Made by a program: the position numbers and the translations under genes. From JACSRF01 sp964504445 (GTDB taxonomy: Bacteria > Chloroflexota > Anaerolineae > Promineifilales > Promineifilaceae), in assembly GCA_964504445.1 (NCBI GenBank), contig CAZDEO010000008.1, positions 1 through 64,000 of the forward strand: DNA of 64,000 nt, written 5' to 3'. Shown piece by piece: positions 26,684-35,820 of the stretch (within the stretch, counting starts at the first letter, position 1; the number at the start of each line of letters is the position of its first letter). Below the pieces are notes generated by a model. That model was not told the origin of the DNA and did not search any database. It saw only the letters and a program-made list of their open reading frames with translations.

Positions 26684-28537
26684 ATGCCAGGACTTGTTGG
26701 CTTTTTTGGTCCTATAACACACGATGAACCACGGCCGTTTCTGGAAAAAATGGCCCGTGCCCTGGAACCTGAACCCCGCTTTCGTGTCGAAGCCCACCAG
26801 GAAGGCCAAATGGGGCTGGCGCGGGTGACCTTGGGCATTGCCAATGGCACGCCTCAGCCCCACTGGGATGAAGACGAGCAGGTGTGCGTTTTTTTGGAAG
26901 GCGAACTGTACGACACGGCCGTTCTGCACCAGCAACTTAGCCAAAAAGGGCGCACCCTCCGCACCAGCCACGACGCCGAACTCATCCTTCGCGCCTATCA
27001 GGCTTGGGGTGAAGATTTTCTCGTGTCTTTCAATGGCAACTTTCTTGCTGCCATTTGGGACCGTCGTCGCCAAAAGCTCATCATCGCCAACGACCGCATG
27101 GGCCAATACCCCCTTTACTATGTCCACCAAGGACCGTGCCTGCTGTTTGCTTCAGGCGTACGCGCCATTCTTGCCGACCCCACCGTCCCCCGTGACGTAG
27201 ATCACATCGCCATCGCCCAATTTCTTACCTTCGACCACCTGCTGGATGATCGCACCCTGTTACAGGCAGCCCGGCTGCTGCCCCAAGCCTCGATGCTCAT
27301 TGTCGAGGCAGGGCAAGTTACCATCCGCCCATACTGGACGCTGTACTATCCGGAGCAAATAGACCTGCTGCCGGAACAGCATTACATTGATGAATTTGTG
27401 CGCCTTTTCCGCCAGGCGGTGCAGCGCCAAAGCCAGGGCAGCGCCCCCCAGGGCGTATTGCTCAGCGGCGGCCTGGACTCGCGCATGATTTTGGCGGAGC
27501 TGACGCAAGTCACTGGCCCGCTGCACACCTTTACCTGGGGTATTCCGGGCTGCGACGACGGCCGTTATGCGCAAGAAATCGCCCGCCACGTTGGCAGCCG
27601 CCATCACTTCTTCCCCCTGCGCCCCGATTTTTTGTTGGACATGGCCGAAAATGCCGTACGTATCACCGACGGACAGGGCAACATTGTTAACCTCCATGCC
27701 CTGGCGACCCTGGAGGAAGAAGCCCAACACACCCCTATCATCTACAAAGGGTTTTTGGGCGACGCCATGATGGGTTTTGCCCTGCAGCCCCCCTTTTGGG
27801 CTGATTACGACGACGCCACGCGCATTAAAGCCCACCTGGCTGTCCACCACAGCCAGGGTGTCATCACCTTCGATCCGTTCACGGAGCATGAGCAGTTATT
27901 CGGCGCAGAGTTTAGGGAGCAAGTAGCAACGGCCGTGCTCGACAGCTACGCGCGCGGCATGGCAGCCTCCGGCAACCACAGCCTGGCCTTACAACGCCTC
28001 TACTTCGACCTCACCCAGCGCGTACCCCGCATGACCCTCAACGGCGTCATCGTCGCCCGCCATCGTACCCTGGTGCGCCTGCCCTTTGCCGATAACGACC
28101 TCGTAGACTTTTCCACCCGTGTCCCCCCCGGGTTGCAATACAAGCGTCACATTGCTCGCGAAGCTTTCAGCAACGCCTTTCCCGCGTTAGCGCAAATCCC
28201 CCTCACCGATACGGGCCTACCCATGGTCGCCTGCCTGCGTGAAATACAAATTCGCGCTGCCAGAGTGCTGCGCTGGCAGTTGCACAATCGGGGCCTCGGC
28301 CCAAACCCCGACACCTTGCGCAAACCGTATAAAGATTACCACACCTGGTTCCGTACCGTGTTGCGCAGTTGGGTCGAAGACATCCTGCTCAGCCCGCGCC
28401 ATTTACAGCGCGGTTACTACAACCCTGACGCCATCCGCCAGGTAGTAGGCGATCATATGGCAGGGAAAAACCAGACTGTGCGTATTGGCGCCCTCATGGC
28501 TATCGAGCTGTGGCACCGCCAATTTATAGATTCCTGA
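26684..28537 (+). CDS. Asparagine-synthase-like amidotransferase lacking the glutaminase cysteine
   Basis: A 617-residue protein with the AsnB layout: an N-terminal Ntn-hydrolase-like domain (1-190) and a C-terminal ATP pyrophosphatase domain with PP-loop LLSGGLDSRMIL (about residue 265). In AsnB the N-terminus is MCGI and Cys2 is the nucleophile. Here it reads MPGLVGFFG, so the cysteine is replaced by proline. The enzyme therefore cannot use glutamine in the usual way; it may use free ammonia or another amine, or form an intramolecular amide as beta-lactam synthetases do. Homologues in O-antigen loci amidate uronic acids. AGGAGA precedes ATG 26684. Substrate unknown. Confidence 0.8.
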   Translation: MPGLVGFFGPITHDEPRPFLEKMARALEPEPRFRVEAHQEGQMGLARVTLGIANGTPQPHWDEDEQVCVFLEGELYDTAVLHQQLSQKGRTLRTSHDAELILRAYQAWGEDFLVSFNGNFLAAIWDRRRQKLIIANDRMGQYPLYYVHQGPCLLFASGVRAILADPTVPRDVDHIAIAQFLTFDHLLDDRTLLQAARLLPQASMLIVEAGQVTIRPYWTLYYPEQIDLLPEQHYIDEFVRLFRQAVQRQSQGSAPQGVLLSGGLDSRMILAELTQVTGPLHTFTWGIPGCDDGRYAQEIARHVGSRHHFFPLRPDFLLDMAENAVRITDGQGNIVNLHALATLEEEAQHTPIIYKGFLGDAMMGFALQPPFWADYDDATRIKAHLAVHHSQGVITFDPFTEHEQLFGAEFREQVATAVLDSYARGMAASGNHSLALQRLYFDLTQRVPRMTLNGVIVARHRTLVRLPFADNDLVDFSTRVPPGLQYKRHIAREAFSNAFPALAQIPLTDTGLPMVACLREIQIRAARVLRWQLHNRGLGPNPDTLRKPYKDYHTWFRTVLRSWVEDILLSPRHLQRGYYNPDAIRQVVGDHMAGKNQTVRIGALMAIELWHRQFIDS

Positions 28538-28547
28538 CAAACTTCTT

Positions 28548-29543
28548 ATGAAAATTGGCATTGCAATTGAAGAAACGTGGTCGTTTTTGCACGAAATTAA
28601 AGCGGAATTAGAAGCCCACCACCCCGTTAGCCTATTTCAGCGACGGACTTTTGGCCTGCCTATTTTTAACCGGCGCATAAACGATTATCTGTTCCGGCGA
28701 GATTTGGGCGCATTTTTGCGGCAACATGACGTGGTTTTCTTTGAATGGGCTAGCAGGTTACTGGCAGCCGCCACGCAATTGCCCAAAACCTGCGGCATTG
28801 TTACCCGCCTGCACCGGTATGAGATGTACCAATGGGCTGATAAGATCAACTGGGCGAATGTGGACAAAATTATTTTGGTGAGCCAGGCAAAACGGGCGGA
28901 GTTTTTAACCCGCTTTCCGCAGCAGGCGGCCAAAATTGTGGTCATCCCCGAAGCGGTTTCTGTGGAAAAGTTTACCTTTCAGCCTAAGCCCTGGGGGGGC
29001 GACCTGGGCATAATGTGCCATTTACGGCCACGCAAGCGCGTGTACGAGGTGATTTTAGGCTTCTACGAGCTGTGCCAGGAACGGGACGACCTGCACCTGC
29101 ACATTGGCGGCGGTGGCGCAGAAGGGTTTCACGAGTACCCCATTGCCCTGCATCGTCTGGTGGAGAAGCTGAATCTACAAGGGAAGGTTACTTTTTACGG
29201 CAACGTGCCCGATCCAGAAAATTGGTATCGCTCCATTGATCTGTTTATTGCCAATGGATATTCCGAAGGGCTGCAGGTATCGCCCATTGAGGCCATGGCT
29301 GTGGGCACCTATTGCATTTCCCACTGGTGGGATGGCGCGGAGGAATTATTGCCGGAAACGCATTTGTACTACACTGATCGCCAGATGGGGGAGCTGATTA
29401 CGGCGTATGCGGCGCTGCCGGAGGCGGAGAAGCAGGCACAGATGGTGCAACTGCGGCAGCATGTGGAAAGCAACCTGAATATGGCGCAGGTGAGCGTGGA
29501 GATTCGGCAGGTGGTGGAGAGCGCGGCGCGGGGCGCAGTATGA
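28548..29543 (+). CDS. Family 4-like glycosyltransferase (GT-B)
   Basis: A 331-residue GT-B enzyme. The C-terminal Rossmann half shows IMCHLRPRKRVYEVILGF, HIGGGGAEGF and the donor-binding E-x7-E region in ANGYSEGLQVSPIEAMAVG. The N-terminal acceptor domain is short. It starts 10 bases after the asparagine-synthase-like gene, and its TGA overlaps the next ATG (ATGA), so it belongs to a tightly packed operon. Sugar specificity cannot be told. Confidence 0.83.
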   Translation: MKIGIAIEETWSFLHEIKAELEAHHPVSLFQRRTFGLPIFNRRINDYLFRRDLGAFLRQHDVVFFEWASRLLAAATQLPKTCGIVTRLHRYEMYQWADKINWANVDKIILVSQAKRAEFLTRFPQQAAKIVVIPEAVSVEKFTFQPKPWGGDLGIMCHLRPRKRVYEVILGFYELCQERDDLHLHIGGGGAEGFHEYPIALHRLVEKLNLQGKVTFYGNVPDPENWYRSIDLFIANGYSEGLQVSPIEAMAVGTYCISHWWDGAEELLPETHLYYTDRQMGELITAYAALPEAEKQAQMVQLRQHVESNLNMAQVSVEIRQVVESAARGAV

Positions 29544-30784
29544 TGAAGGTGGGTTACCTGCTGCAGCAGGGCATTGAAACGCGCCGCCAGATGACGGGGG
29601 AACGGCCCTTTAACGGTCCCGCTAACCATGTGCGCCACGTCTTTTTGGAATTGCAAAAATTGGGCTACCAGATGTGCCTGCTCAACTGGCTAGATGGGCA
29701 AATTTGGCAATCGGACGATTTAGAGACGTATACGGCCGTATCCATGCCTCCTCGTACCCTCTATGAGCGCGCCACGCGCTGCGTGCAGGCTGCCCTGCGC
29801 CTGCCCTACGCCAACCTCTTCGATAGCCTCTACTTTGCTCGTGCTGCCCAACACGCCCTGGCTGGGTTTGACCTCCTGTACGAACGCAAAAGCTGGACAG
29901 GGTATGGTGGCGGTTTTGCTGCCCAGCGCATGGGCATTCCCCTGGTGCTAGAAGAAAACGGTGACCATCTTGCCGACCTGGAAGCAAAAGGGATGGCGCC
30001 TACCGGTTTACAGCGGCGCCTGTCGCTGTGGCTGATGCGGCGGGCAATGCATCGCGCCAGTCACGTTATTGCCAGTGGGGAAGGGTGGCGGCGAAATTTT
30101 ATTGCCCGTTGGGATTATGATCCTGTGCGGGTAACGACGGTGGAAAATGGTACCGAGTTGGTGGGAATGTTGGCGCGGACACAACTGCGCCATTTTCAGG
30201 AGGATGCGCCACCTCGCGACGAGGTAACACTGGTGTATGTGGGGGGATTTTATGCATGGCATGGTTTGCCGGTGTTGTTGCCCGCATTGGCACGGGCTTT
30301 GGCCGGGGGACTGCCGGCGCGACTGCTGCTCATTGGCGCGGGGGATGGCCTGGCCGGAGCGCAAGAGCGGGTGCAGGCGCTGGGTTTGGCAACGGCCGTT
30401 ACCTTTCTGGGCCATATGACCCCCGACGTTTACGCTCCCATTCTTGCCCAAGCGGATGTGGGCGTTTCTCCCTATTGTGGTTGGCCGGAATTCTCTGGCT
30501 TGAAGATATTGGACTATAAAGCGGCCGGGCTACCTACCTTGGCCTCTGGGCAAGATGGCATGCCGCCCACGTTGGGCCACGAGCAAACCGGCCTCATTGT
30601 ACCCCCATGCGACGAGGATGCTCTTTACCACGCACTGCTGCGGCTGGGTAGCGACGCTGGCCTGCGGCGACGCATGGGGCAGCAGGCGCGGCGCGAAGCG
30701 GAAACAATGCACGGCTGGGAGCATACGGCACAGCGCATCGCCGAAATTCTTGAGAAAACGACTCTGGAGGGAAAAGGGAAATGA
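29540..30784 (+). CDS. Family 4 glycosyltransferase
   Basis: A 414-residue GT-B enzyme. The N-terminal domain includes GPANHVRHVFLELQKLGY and DLLYERKSW. The C-terminal GT4 domain includes VYVGGFYAWHGLPVLLPAL, LIGAGDGLAGAQE and SPYCGWPEFSGLKILDYKAAG, where the usual E-x7-E is partly changed (E and D/K). The start overlaps the preceding stop by four bases, and its own TGA overlaps the next ATG. Adds a sugar in the same pathway as its neighbours; specificity unknown. Confidence 0.86.
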   Translation: MMKVGYLLQQGIETRRQMTGERPFNGPANHVRHVFLELQKLGYQMCLLNWLDGQIWQSDDLETYTAVSMPPRTLYERATRCVQAALRLPYANLFDSLYFARAAQHALAGFDLLYERKSWTGYGGGFAAQRMGIPLVLEENGDHLADLEAKGMAPTGLQRRLSLWLMRRAMHRASHVIASGEGWRRNFIARWDYDPVRVTTVENGTELVGMLARTQLRHFQEDAPPRDEVTLVYVGGFYAWHGLPVLLPALARALAGGLPARLLLIGAGDGLAGAQERVQALGLATAVTFLGHMTPDVYAPILAQADVGVSPYCGWPEFSGLKILDYKAAGLPTLASGQDGMPPTLGHEQTGLIVPPCDEDALYHALLRLGSDAGLRRRMGQQARREAETMHGWEHTAQRIAEILEKTTLEGKGK

Positions 30785-31866
30785 CTCCCGGGTTAGTGAG
30801 CGTGATGATGCCCGCCTACAATGCAGCGCGGTTTATTGCCGAGGCTATTGACAGCGTGTTGGCCCAAAGCTACCAGCAGTGGGAACTGCTGGTGGTAAAC
30901 GATGGTTCTCAAGATGACACGGCCAAAATTGTCGGTCGTTACCGGGACCCCCGCGTGCGTCTCATCAACAAAGAGAATGGCGGCGAGGCGTCGGCGCGCA
31001 ATGTGGCCCTGGAAAATAGCCAGGGGGAGTTTATCGCTTATTTAGATGCGGATGATGTGTGGCTGCCCCATCATTTGCAGGTGACGGTGGATTATTTGCA
31101 GGCGCACCCTGACCGCGAGGCGGTGTATACTGACGGGCTACATTATGATCCTCAGGGTAACCGTCTGAAGCCGCTGTCGGCGCGGCGGCGTGGTCCCTTT
31201 GAAGGGGACATCTTTGCTGAGGTGGTACGCGCTTCCGATGTGTTTGGCCCGCCTATTTGCGTGGTGCTGCGCCATGCCCTGGTGGCGGAAAATGGGCTGC
31301 GCTATGATACGCGTATTGTTATTGGCCCAGATTGGGACTTTTTTACGCGGTATAGTGAGCTGGCAACTTTTGGGTACGTGGATGCGCAAACGTGTCTGTA
31401 CCGGGTGCATGAGACGAATATTACCGTGCAGGTGGACATGCGGCGACGTGCTGGCTACCTGGCTTTGTGCCGCGAGAAGGCGACGCAGCTGGCGCGGTTT
31501 GGCACACTGCCACTAGGGGTGAAAACGGCCGTTTATGACGACCTTCTTGTTTACTTGACCACAGGTCAGCCAGAAAGGCAAAATGCCCTGATGCAAACCC
31601 CCCAATTTGCCGCTTTGCCAGCCACAGAGCGAGGGCGGTTGCTGCGGCGCATGGCGAGCCAGGCATTAATAGCCTCTGACGACACCTCCGACGTGGGCGC
31701 TTGGTTGCACCAGGCTCGCCAGCTAAACCCACAAGACCCCATGGCGCGACTGTTAGCCGGGGCTTGGGCCATCAGCCCCCAATTGGCGCGGGGGGTGCTG
31801 CGCCTGCGCCGTAAGCTGCGCCCAGAGCCAACCCCTTCTTCTCCTTTTGCGGATCTGGTAACGTAA
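30781..31866 (+). CDS. Family 2 glycosyltransferase
   Basis: A 361-residue GT-A enzyme with VMMPAYNAARFIAEAIDSVL, VVNDGSQDDTAKI, GGEASARNVAL, YLDADDVWLPHHL and the acceptor region IGPDWDFFTRYSEL. The C-terminal 120 residues are helical. Translationally coupled to the GT4 upstream (ATGA overlap at 30781-30784). It is the last gene of a run of packed glycan genes; the next start is 195 bases further on. Confidence 0.87.
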   Translation: MTPGLVSVMMPAYNAARFIAEAIDSVLAQSYQQWELLVVNDGSQDDTAKIVGRYRDPRVRLINKENGGEASARNVALENSQGEFIAYLDADDVWLPHHLQVTVDYLQAHPDREAVYTDGLHYDPQGNRLKPLSARRRGPFEGDIFAEVVRASDVFGPPICVVLRHALVAENGLRYDTRIVIGPDWDFFTRYSELATFGYVDAQTCLYRVHETNITVQVDMRRRAGYLALCREKATQLARFGTLPLGVKTAVYDDLLVYLTTGQPERQNALMQTPQFAALPATERGRLLRRMASQALIASDDTSDVGAWLHQARQLNPQDPMARLLAGAWAISPQLARGVLRLRRKLRPEPTPSSPFADLVT

Positions 31867-32061
31867 GGGGGCGTGCTAATCTGCGCTGTGTGCTTTGCCC
31901 AAATGCGCTGCCATTGCCCAAGTGTTTCGGCTGCCGTGTTGCGCTTTTTGTGTAAGGGCCATCGTAAGTTAGTATCAGTAAAGTACATCTGGCGACAGAA
32001 TAGACCCCAATTGTTACTAAAAATTTGCTTTTGGTCATCTTGTGAAGGAGTAATTGGATAC

Positions 32062-33621
32062 ATGAATACGCACACGGATTATTTGATTATTGGTGCCGGA
32101 CCTGCTGGTTTGCAACTTGGATATTTTTTACAGAAGAACGGCCGTGACTATCTCATTTTAGACCGCGCAAACAAAGCCGGCTCATTTTTTGCCAAAATGC
32201 CTCGCCACCGAATGCTCATCTCTATTAACAAGGTGTACACTGGCAAAGGGGACAACGATACCAATCTGCGCTGGGACTGGAATGCCCTGATTGCCGATGA
32301 CGACGCCTTTATGTTCAAGCATTACAGCAAGAAATATTTCCCTCACCCTGATGATCTGGTACGCTACCTGAATGACTTTGCCGCCCATTACAGGCTAAAG
32401 GTCAAATACAGCACCAAAGTTGAGCATGCAAGCAAGGTGGATGATCAGTTTGTGGTAACGGATGCTCAGGGAAACACCTACACTGCTCGGCGTGTGGTGG
32501 TGGCCACGGGCCTGTTTAAGCCCTTCATTCCAGACATTCCGGGGGCGGAACTGTGCGACAATTATGTGGGGCATTCTATCAACCCCGAAGATTATGTTAA
32601 CCAACGGGTGCTGGTGGTGGGTAAAGGGAACTCTGCTTTTGAGACGGCGGATAACCTGGTTGAGACGACGGCGGCTATTCATATTCTTAGCCCGCACTCT
32701 TTAAAATTGGCCTGGGCCACACACTATGTGGGTAATTTGCGCGCGGTCAATAATAATTTCCTCGATACCTATCAGCTTAAGTCGCAAAATACGGTCATTG
32801 ATGCCAACATTAATTGGATTGAGAAAGATGATAAAGGCTTTCAGGTAAACATTACCTATGCCCATGCTATGGGGCAAACGGTTACCATCCAGTATGATCG
32901 GGTTATTTTTTGCACGGGCTTTCGTATGGACACCTCCATTTTTGACGAAAGTTGTAAACCGGAACTGATGTACATGGATAAGTTGCCATCTCAAACCACG
33001 GAATGGGAATCTACGAATGTGCCGGGTATGTTTTTTGCGGGTACGTTGATGCAGGCATGTGATTATAAGCGGACGATGTCGGGCTTTATTCATGGTTTCC
33101 GCCACAATGTGCAGGCGTTGGCAAACATTTTCGAGGTGAAGTATCACGATGGAGTATGGCCGAATGAGGTGCTGCCGGCTGAGCCGCAGGCAGTGACGCA
33201 AAAGATAGTTGACCGGGCCAACGGGGCGCCAGGTATTTTCTTGCAGCCTGGGTTTTTGTGTGATGTGTTGGTGGTGGAAGATGGGGAAACGGCCGTGTAT
33301 TACAAAGATGTGCGCCAGGATTATGTGCGCCGGGGGCAGTTTATTGATCATCCTCATTACTATACTCTCAGCCTGGAGTATGGTCATTTTGCTGGCGATC
33401 CTTTTGCCGTCGAGCGCGATCCTACGCCGGAAGGGGCGCGGGACGCCGCCTACTTGCACCCTGTTATTCGCCGTTTTGAACACGGCCGTTTAATTGACGA
33501 ACACCACATTAACGACGACCTGGAAAGTGAATGGCACAAACCTGAGTATACCGAGCCCGCCCTGGCCTGGTTTGCGGCGCAGTTAGCCCCTACCATGAAG
33601 CCAGAAATGGTCATGGAATGA
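32062..33621 (+). CDS. FAD-dependent oxidoreductase, FOXRED2-like
   Basis: A 519-residue flavoprotein. The FAD-binding motif is IIGAGPAGLQLGYFLQ at the N-terminus. Then come PRHRMLISINK, HYSKKYFPHPDDLVRYLNDF and a second dinucleotide motif VVGKGNSAFETADNL. The run of motifs closely follows the animal ER protein FOXRED2 (ERFAD) as I remember it, more than ordinary FMO or Baeyer-Villiger enzymes. The bacterial substrate is unknown. ATG 32062 is chosen because FAD-domain homology begins there and AAGGAG lies at 32045-32050; the frame is open 63 codons further upstream without homology. A terminator follows. Surrounded by glycan genes, so a sugar or acyl oxidation is possible but unproven. Confidence 0.83.
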   Translation: MNTHTDYLIIGAGPAGLQLGYFLQKNGRDYLILDRANKAGSFFAKMPRHRMLISINKVYTGKGDNDTNLRWDWNALIADDDAFMFKHYSKKYFPHPDDLVRYLNDFAAHYRLKVKYSTKVEHASKVDDQFVVTDAQGNTYTARRVVVATGLFKPFIPDIPGAELCDNYVGHSINPEDYVNQRVLVVGKGNSAFETADNLVETTAAIHILSPHSLKLAWATHYVGNLRAVNNNFLDTYQLKSQNTVIDANINWIEKDDKGFQVNITYAHAMGQTVTIQYDRVIFCTGFRMDTSIFDESCKPELMYMDKLPSQTTEWESTNVPGMFFAGTLMQACDYKRTMSGFIHGFRHNVQALANIFEVKYHDGVWPNEVLPAEPQAVTQKIVDRANGAPGIFLQPGFLCDVLVVEDGETAVYYKDVRQDYVRRGQFIDHPHYYTLSLEYGHFAGDPFAVERDPTPEGARDAAYLHPVIRRFEHGRLIDEHHINDDLESEWHKPEYTEPALAWFAAQLAPTMKPEMVME

Positions 33622-33650
33622 GGATGCCGCGTTTACTTTAACTTGAAAAG

Positions 33651-33678
33651 AAAAGGCCGGTTTATGGCCGGCCCTTTC
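33651..33678 (+). terminator. Probable terminator after the FOXRED2-like gene
   Basis: GGCCGG (33655-33660) can pair with CCGGCC (33668-33673) around a 7-base loop, with A-run before and CCTTTCTC after. The stem is short and the T-tract weak. It ends 10 bases before the next start, so it may be only partly efficient. Confidence 0.55.
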
Positions 33679-33688
33679 TCATGCCCTC

Positions 33689-34894
33689 ATGCGTATTGCC
33701 CTCTACCATAATTTGCCCTCTGGCGGGGCGAAACGTGCCGTATATGAACTGATCCGCCGGTTGGTGACCGATCATGAGGTGGATGTTTTCACCCTGAGCA
33801 GTGCCGACCACGTTTTTGCTGATGTACGCTCGCTGGTGGCGCGGCATCGCGTTTACCCATTTCAGCCTGGTACTCTGTTTCATTCTCCCTTTGGTCGCCT
33901 AAACCAATTGGTGCGTCTGGTAGATTTGTGGCGTTTACGGCGACTGGCGCGGCAGATTGCCCAAGATATTGAGGAGGGGGGCTATGATGTGGTATTTGTA
34001 CATCCTGGGCAATTTGAGAAGGCGCCTTCGGTGTTGCGCTTTTGTGCCACACCAATGGTGTATTATTGTCAGGAGCCGCTGCGCGAGCTTTATGAACAAA
34101 CGCCGCCGCGCCCGTATGATGATGTGGCTTCGCCCCGGCGTGTGTTGCTGAATCGGCTGGATCCGCTGCTAAAGATATATGTCACGGCCGTTAAACGCAC
34201 AGATGCCTACAATATCCGCCAGGCAGACCGGGTGCTGGTCAATTCTCACTTCATGCAAGAGGTGGTGGGGCACATTTATAGCATTGCCCCCCAGGTGAAT
34301 TATTTGGGTGTGGATGTGTCGTGGTTTCAACCATTGGAGGTGGCGAAACGGCCGTTTCTCTTTTCCGTGGGCTCCCTCACCCCCATGAAAGGGTTCGACT
34401 TTCTCATTACTGCTGTGGGGCAGTTGCCGCCAGAGCAAAGGCTGCCGTTGGTGATTGCCAGCAACTTTCAAAACCCGCCAGAGCGCGCTTATTTACAGAG
34501 ATTAGCCCAAGAGCAAGGCGTAGAATTGCATCTGGAAGGGAATGTGACGGAAGAGAAGCTGCGCCAGCTTTATAATGAGGCGACGCTGGTTCTTTATGCG
34601 CCGGTGCGGGAACCTTTCGGGTTGGTGCCATTAGAAAGCATGGCTTGTGGTACAGCCGTTGTGGCTGTGCGCGAAGGGGGGATGCAAGAGTCTATTGTGC
34701 CGGAGCAAACCGGTTTGTTGACAGAGCGGGACCCGCGGCAATTTGCGCAGGCTGTGGCCCGCTTGCTGGCGAACCCCCAACTGGTACAGGAATACGGCCG
34801 TAACGGGCGCCAACATGTACTCCAAAACTGGACGTGGGAACGCGCCACCGCCATCCTAGTCACCCATCTACGCCAAGTTGCCCGAAACGAATAA
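33689..34894 (+). CDS. Family 4 glycosyltransferase
   Basis: A 401-residue GT4 enzyme. The N-terminal acceptor domain has YHNLPSGGAKRAVYELIRRL, with the glycine-rich loop for sugar nucleotides. The C-terminal domain has SVGSLTPMKGFDFLITAV, HLEGNVTEEKLRQLYNEA and REPFGLVPLESMACGTAV, where two glutamates form the E-x7-E donor motif. This is a complete, typical GT4. It is preceded by a likely terminator and followed closely by a sulfotransferase gene. Confidence 0.88.
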   Translation: MRIALYHNLPSGGAKRAVYELIRRLVTDHEVDVFTLSSADHVFADVRSLVARHRVYPFQPGTLFHSPFGRLNQLVRLVDLWRLRRLARQIAQDIEEGGYDVVFVHPGQFEKAPSVLRFCATPMVYYCQEPLRELYEQTPPRPYDDVASPRRVLLNRLDPLLKIYVTAVKRTDAYNIRQADRVLVNSHFMQEVVGHIYSIAPQVNYLGVDVSWFQPLEVAKRPFLFSVGSLTPMKGFDFLITAVGQLPPEQRLPLVIASNFQNPPERAYLQRLAQEQGVELHLEGNVTEEKLRQLYNEATLVLYAPVREPFGLVPLESMACGTAVVAVREGGMQESIVPEQTGLLTERDPRQFAQAVARLLANPQLVQEYGRNGRQHVLQNWTWERATAILVTHLRQVARNE

Positions 34895-34929
34895 ACCAAC
34901 CTTCTAGCCACCTCACCATCCATTTACCA

Positions 34930-35748
34930 ATGTTTTTCCAAAGAATTAAGCAACAAGGAATGAGAACCATGCGCAACATTGCCCAGGAAATGGGGCTGCT
35001 TTCCGGCAGCACCGCCTACACTAAATTCATCATCCTCGGTCGTTCTCGCACCGGCTCCAACTTTTTACGTAGCCTGCTCAACGACCATTCCCAGGTAGAA
35101 ACCTATGGCGAAATCTTCCGCAGCAAAGAGAGCATGGATTGGGACCATATAGGGTTGCTGCAAAACGCCAAAATGCAGCGCCAGCTCCGCGAAGACCCCG
35201 CTGTTTTTGTCAGCCAGCGGGTTTTCCGTCGTTACCCCAAAGAAATAGCCGCTGTCGGCTTCAAAATCTTTTACTACCACGCCCAAGATGCGGAATGGCG
35301 TGCCATATGGCCCTTTTTACAGGCCCAAACCGACATTCACGTCATTCACATGAAACGGCGTAACATGCTGCAGACCCACCTTTCCCGCAAGCGTGCCGAA
35401 ATTACCGATAGTTGGGTGAATACCACCGGCCAAAAAGAAACCGCGCCAACCATTACCCTGGATTACGCCGAGTGTCTGGCCGATTTTCAGCGCACCCGTG
35501 CCTATGAAGAAGAGTACGATCGGTTTTTTGCGGCCCACCCTAAAATGGAACTTATTTATGAAGAATTGGCTGCCGACTATGCTACCAAAATGGAAAGCGT
35601 GCAGCAATTCTTGGGGTTGTCCTTGCAACCTATCCAGCCCCGCATTTACAAACAGTCCCATAAACCGCTTTCCCAGGCCATTGCCAACTATGCCGAGCTG
35701 AAAGAGCAGTTTGCTGGCTCTGAATGGGAGGCGTTTTTTACGGAATAA
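34930..35748 (+). CDS. Sulfotransferase (Stf0-like), paralogue of the one at 25883
   Basis: About 272 residues. The PAPS loop is FIILGRSRTGSNFLRSLLNDH, and the 3'-phosphate strand is VIHMKRRNMLQTHLSRKRAE. The C-terminus has IYEELAADYATKMESVQQFL and AELKEQFAGSEW, aligning with the end of the protein encoded at 25883. The frame is open upstream into the previous gene. ATG 34930 gives a complete domain, but ATG 34969 has the better ribosome site (AAGGA at 34955-34959), so the start is not settled. It sits directly upstream of the dehydrogenase/adenylation/carrier cassette. Confidence 0.78.
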   Translation: MFFQRIKQQGMRTMRNIAQEMGLLSGSTAYTKFIILGRSRTGSNFLRSLLNDHSQVETYGEIFRSKESMDWDHIGLLQNAKMQRQLREDPAVFVSQRVFRRYPKEIAAVGFKIFYYHAQDAEWRAIWPFLQAQTDIHVIHMKRRNMLQTHLSRKRAEITDSWVNTTGQKETAPTITLDYAECLADFQRTRAYEEEYDRFFAAHPKMELIYEELAADYATKMESVQQFLGLSLQPIQPRIYKQSHKPLSQAIANYAELKEQFAGSEWEAFFTE

Positions 35749-35750
35749 CT

Positions 35751-35792
35751 GGCGTGTAAGATGTAGAGGAATTTTTTCTATCTCTATACGCC
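35751..35792. repeat. Imperfect intergenic stem-loop
   Basis: GGCGTGTA (35751-35758) can pair with TATACGCC (35785-35792) with one G:U pair, and TAGA-type segments pair inside, leaving a T-rich loop. It lies just after the second sulfotransferase stop, the same position as the stem-loop at 26628 after the first one. Confidence 0.35.
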
Positions 35793-35820
35793 ATCTCTGC
35801 ACTAACGAGGAGATAACCTG

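Noticed and set aside
32701..33483. Minus-strand open frame of 260 codons
   Set aside because: Antisense shadow of the FOXRED2-like gene; no motifs or ribosome site.
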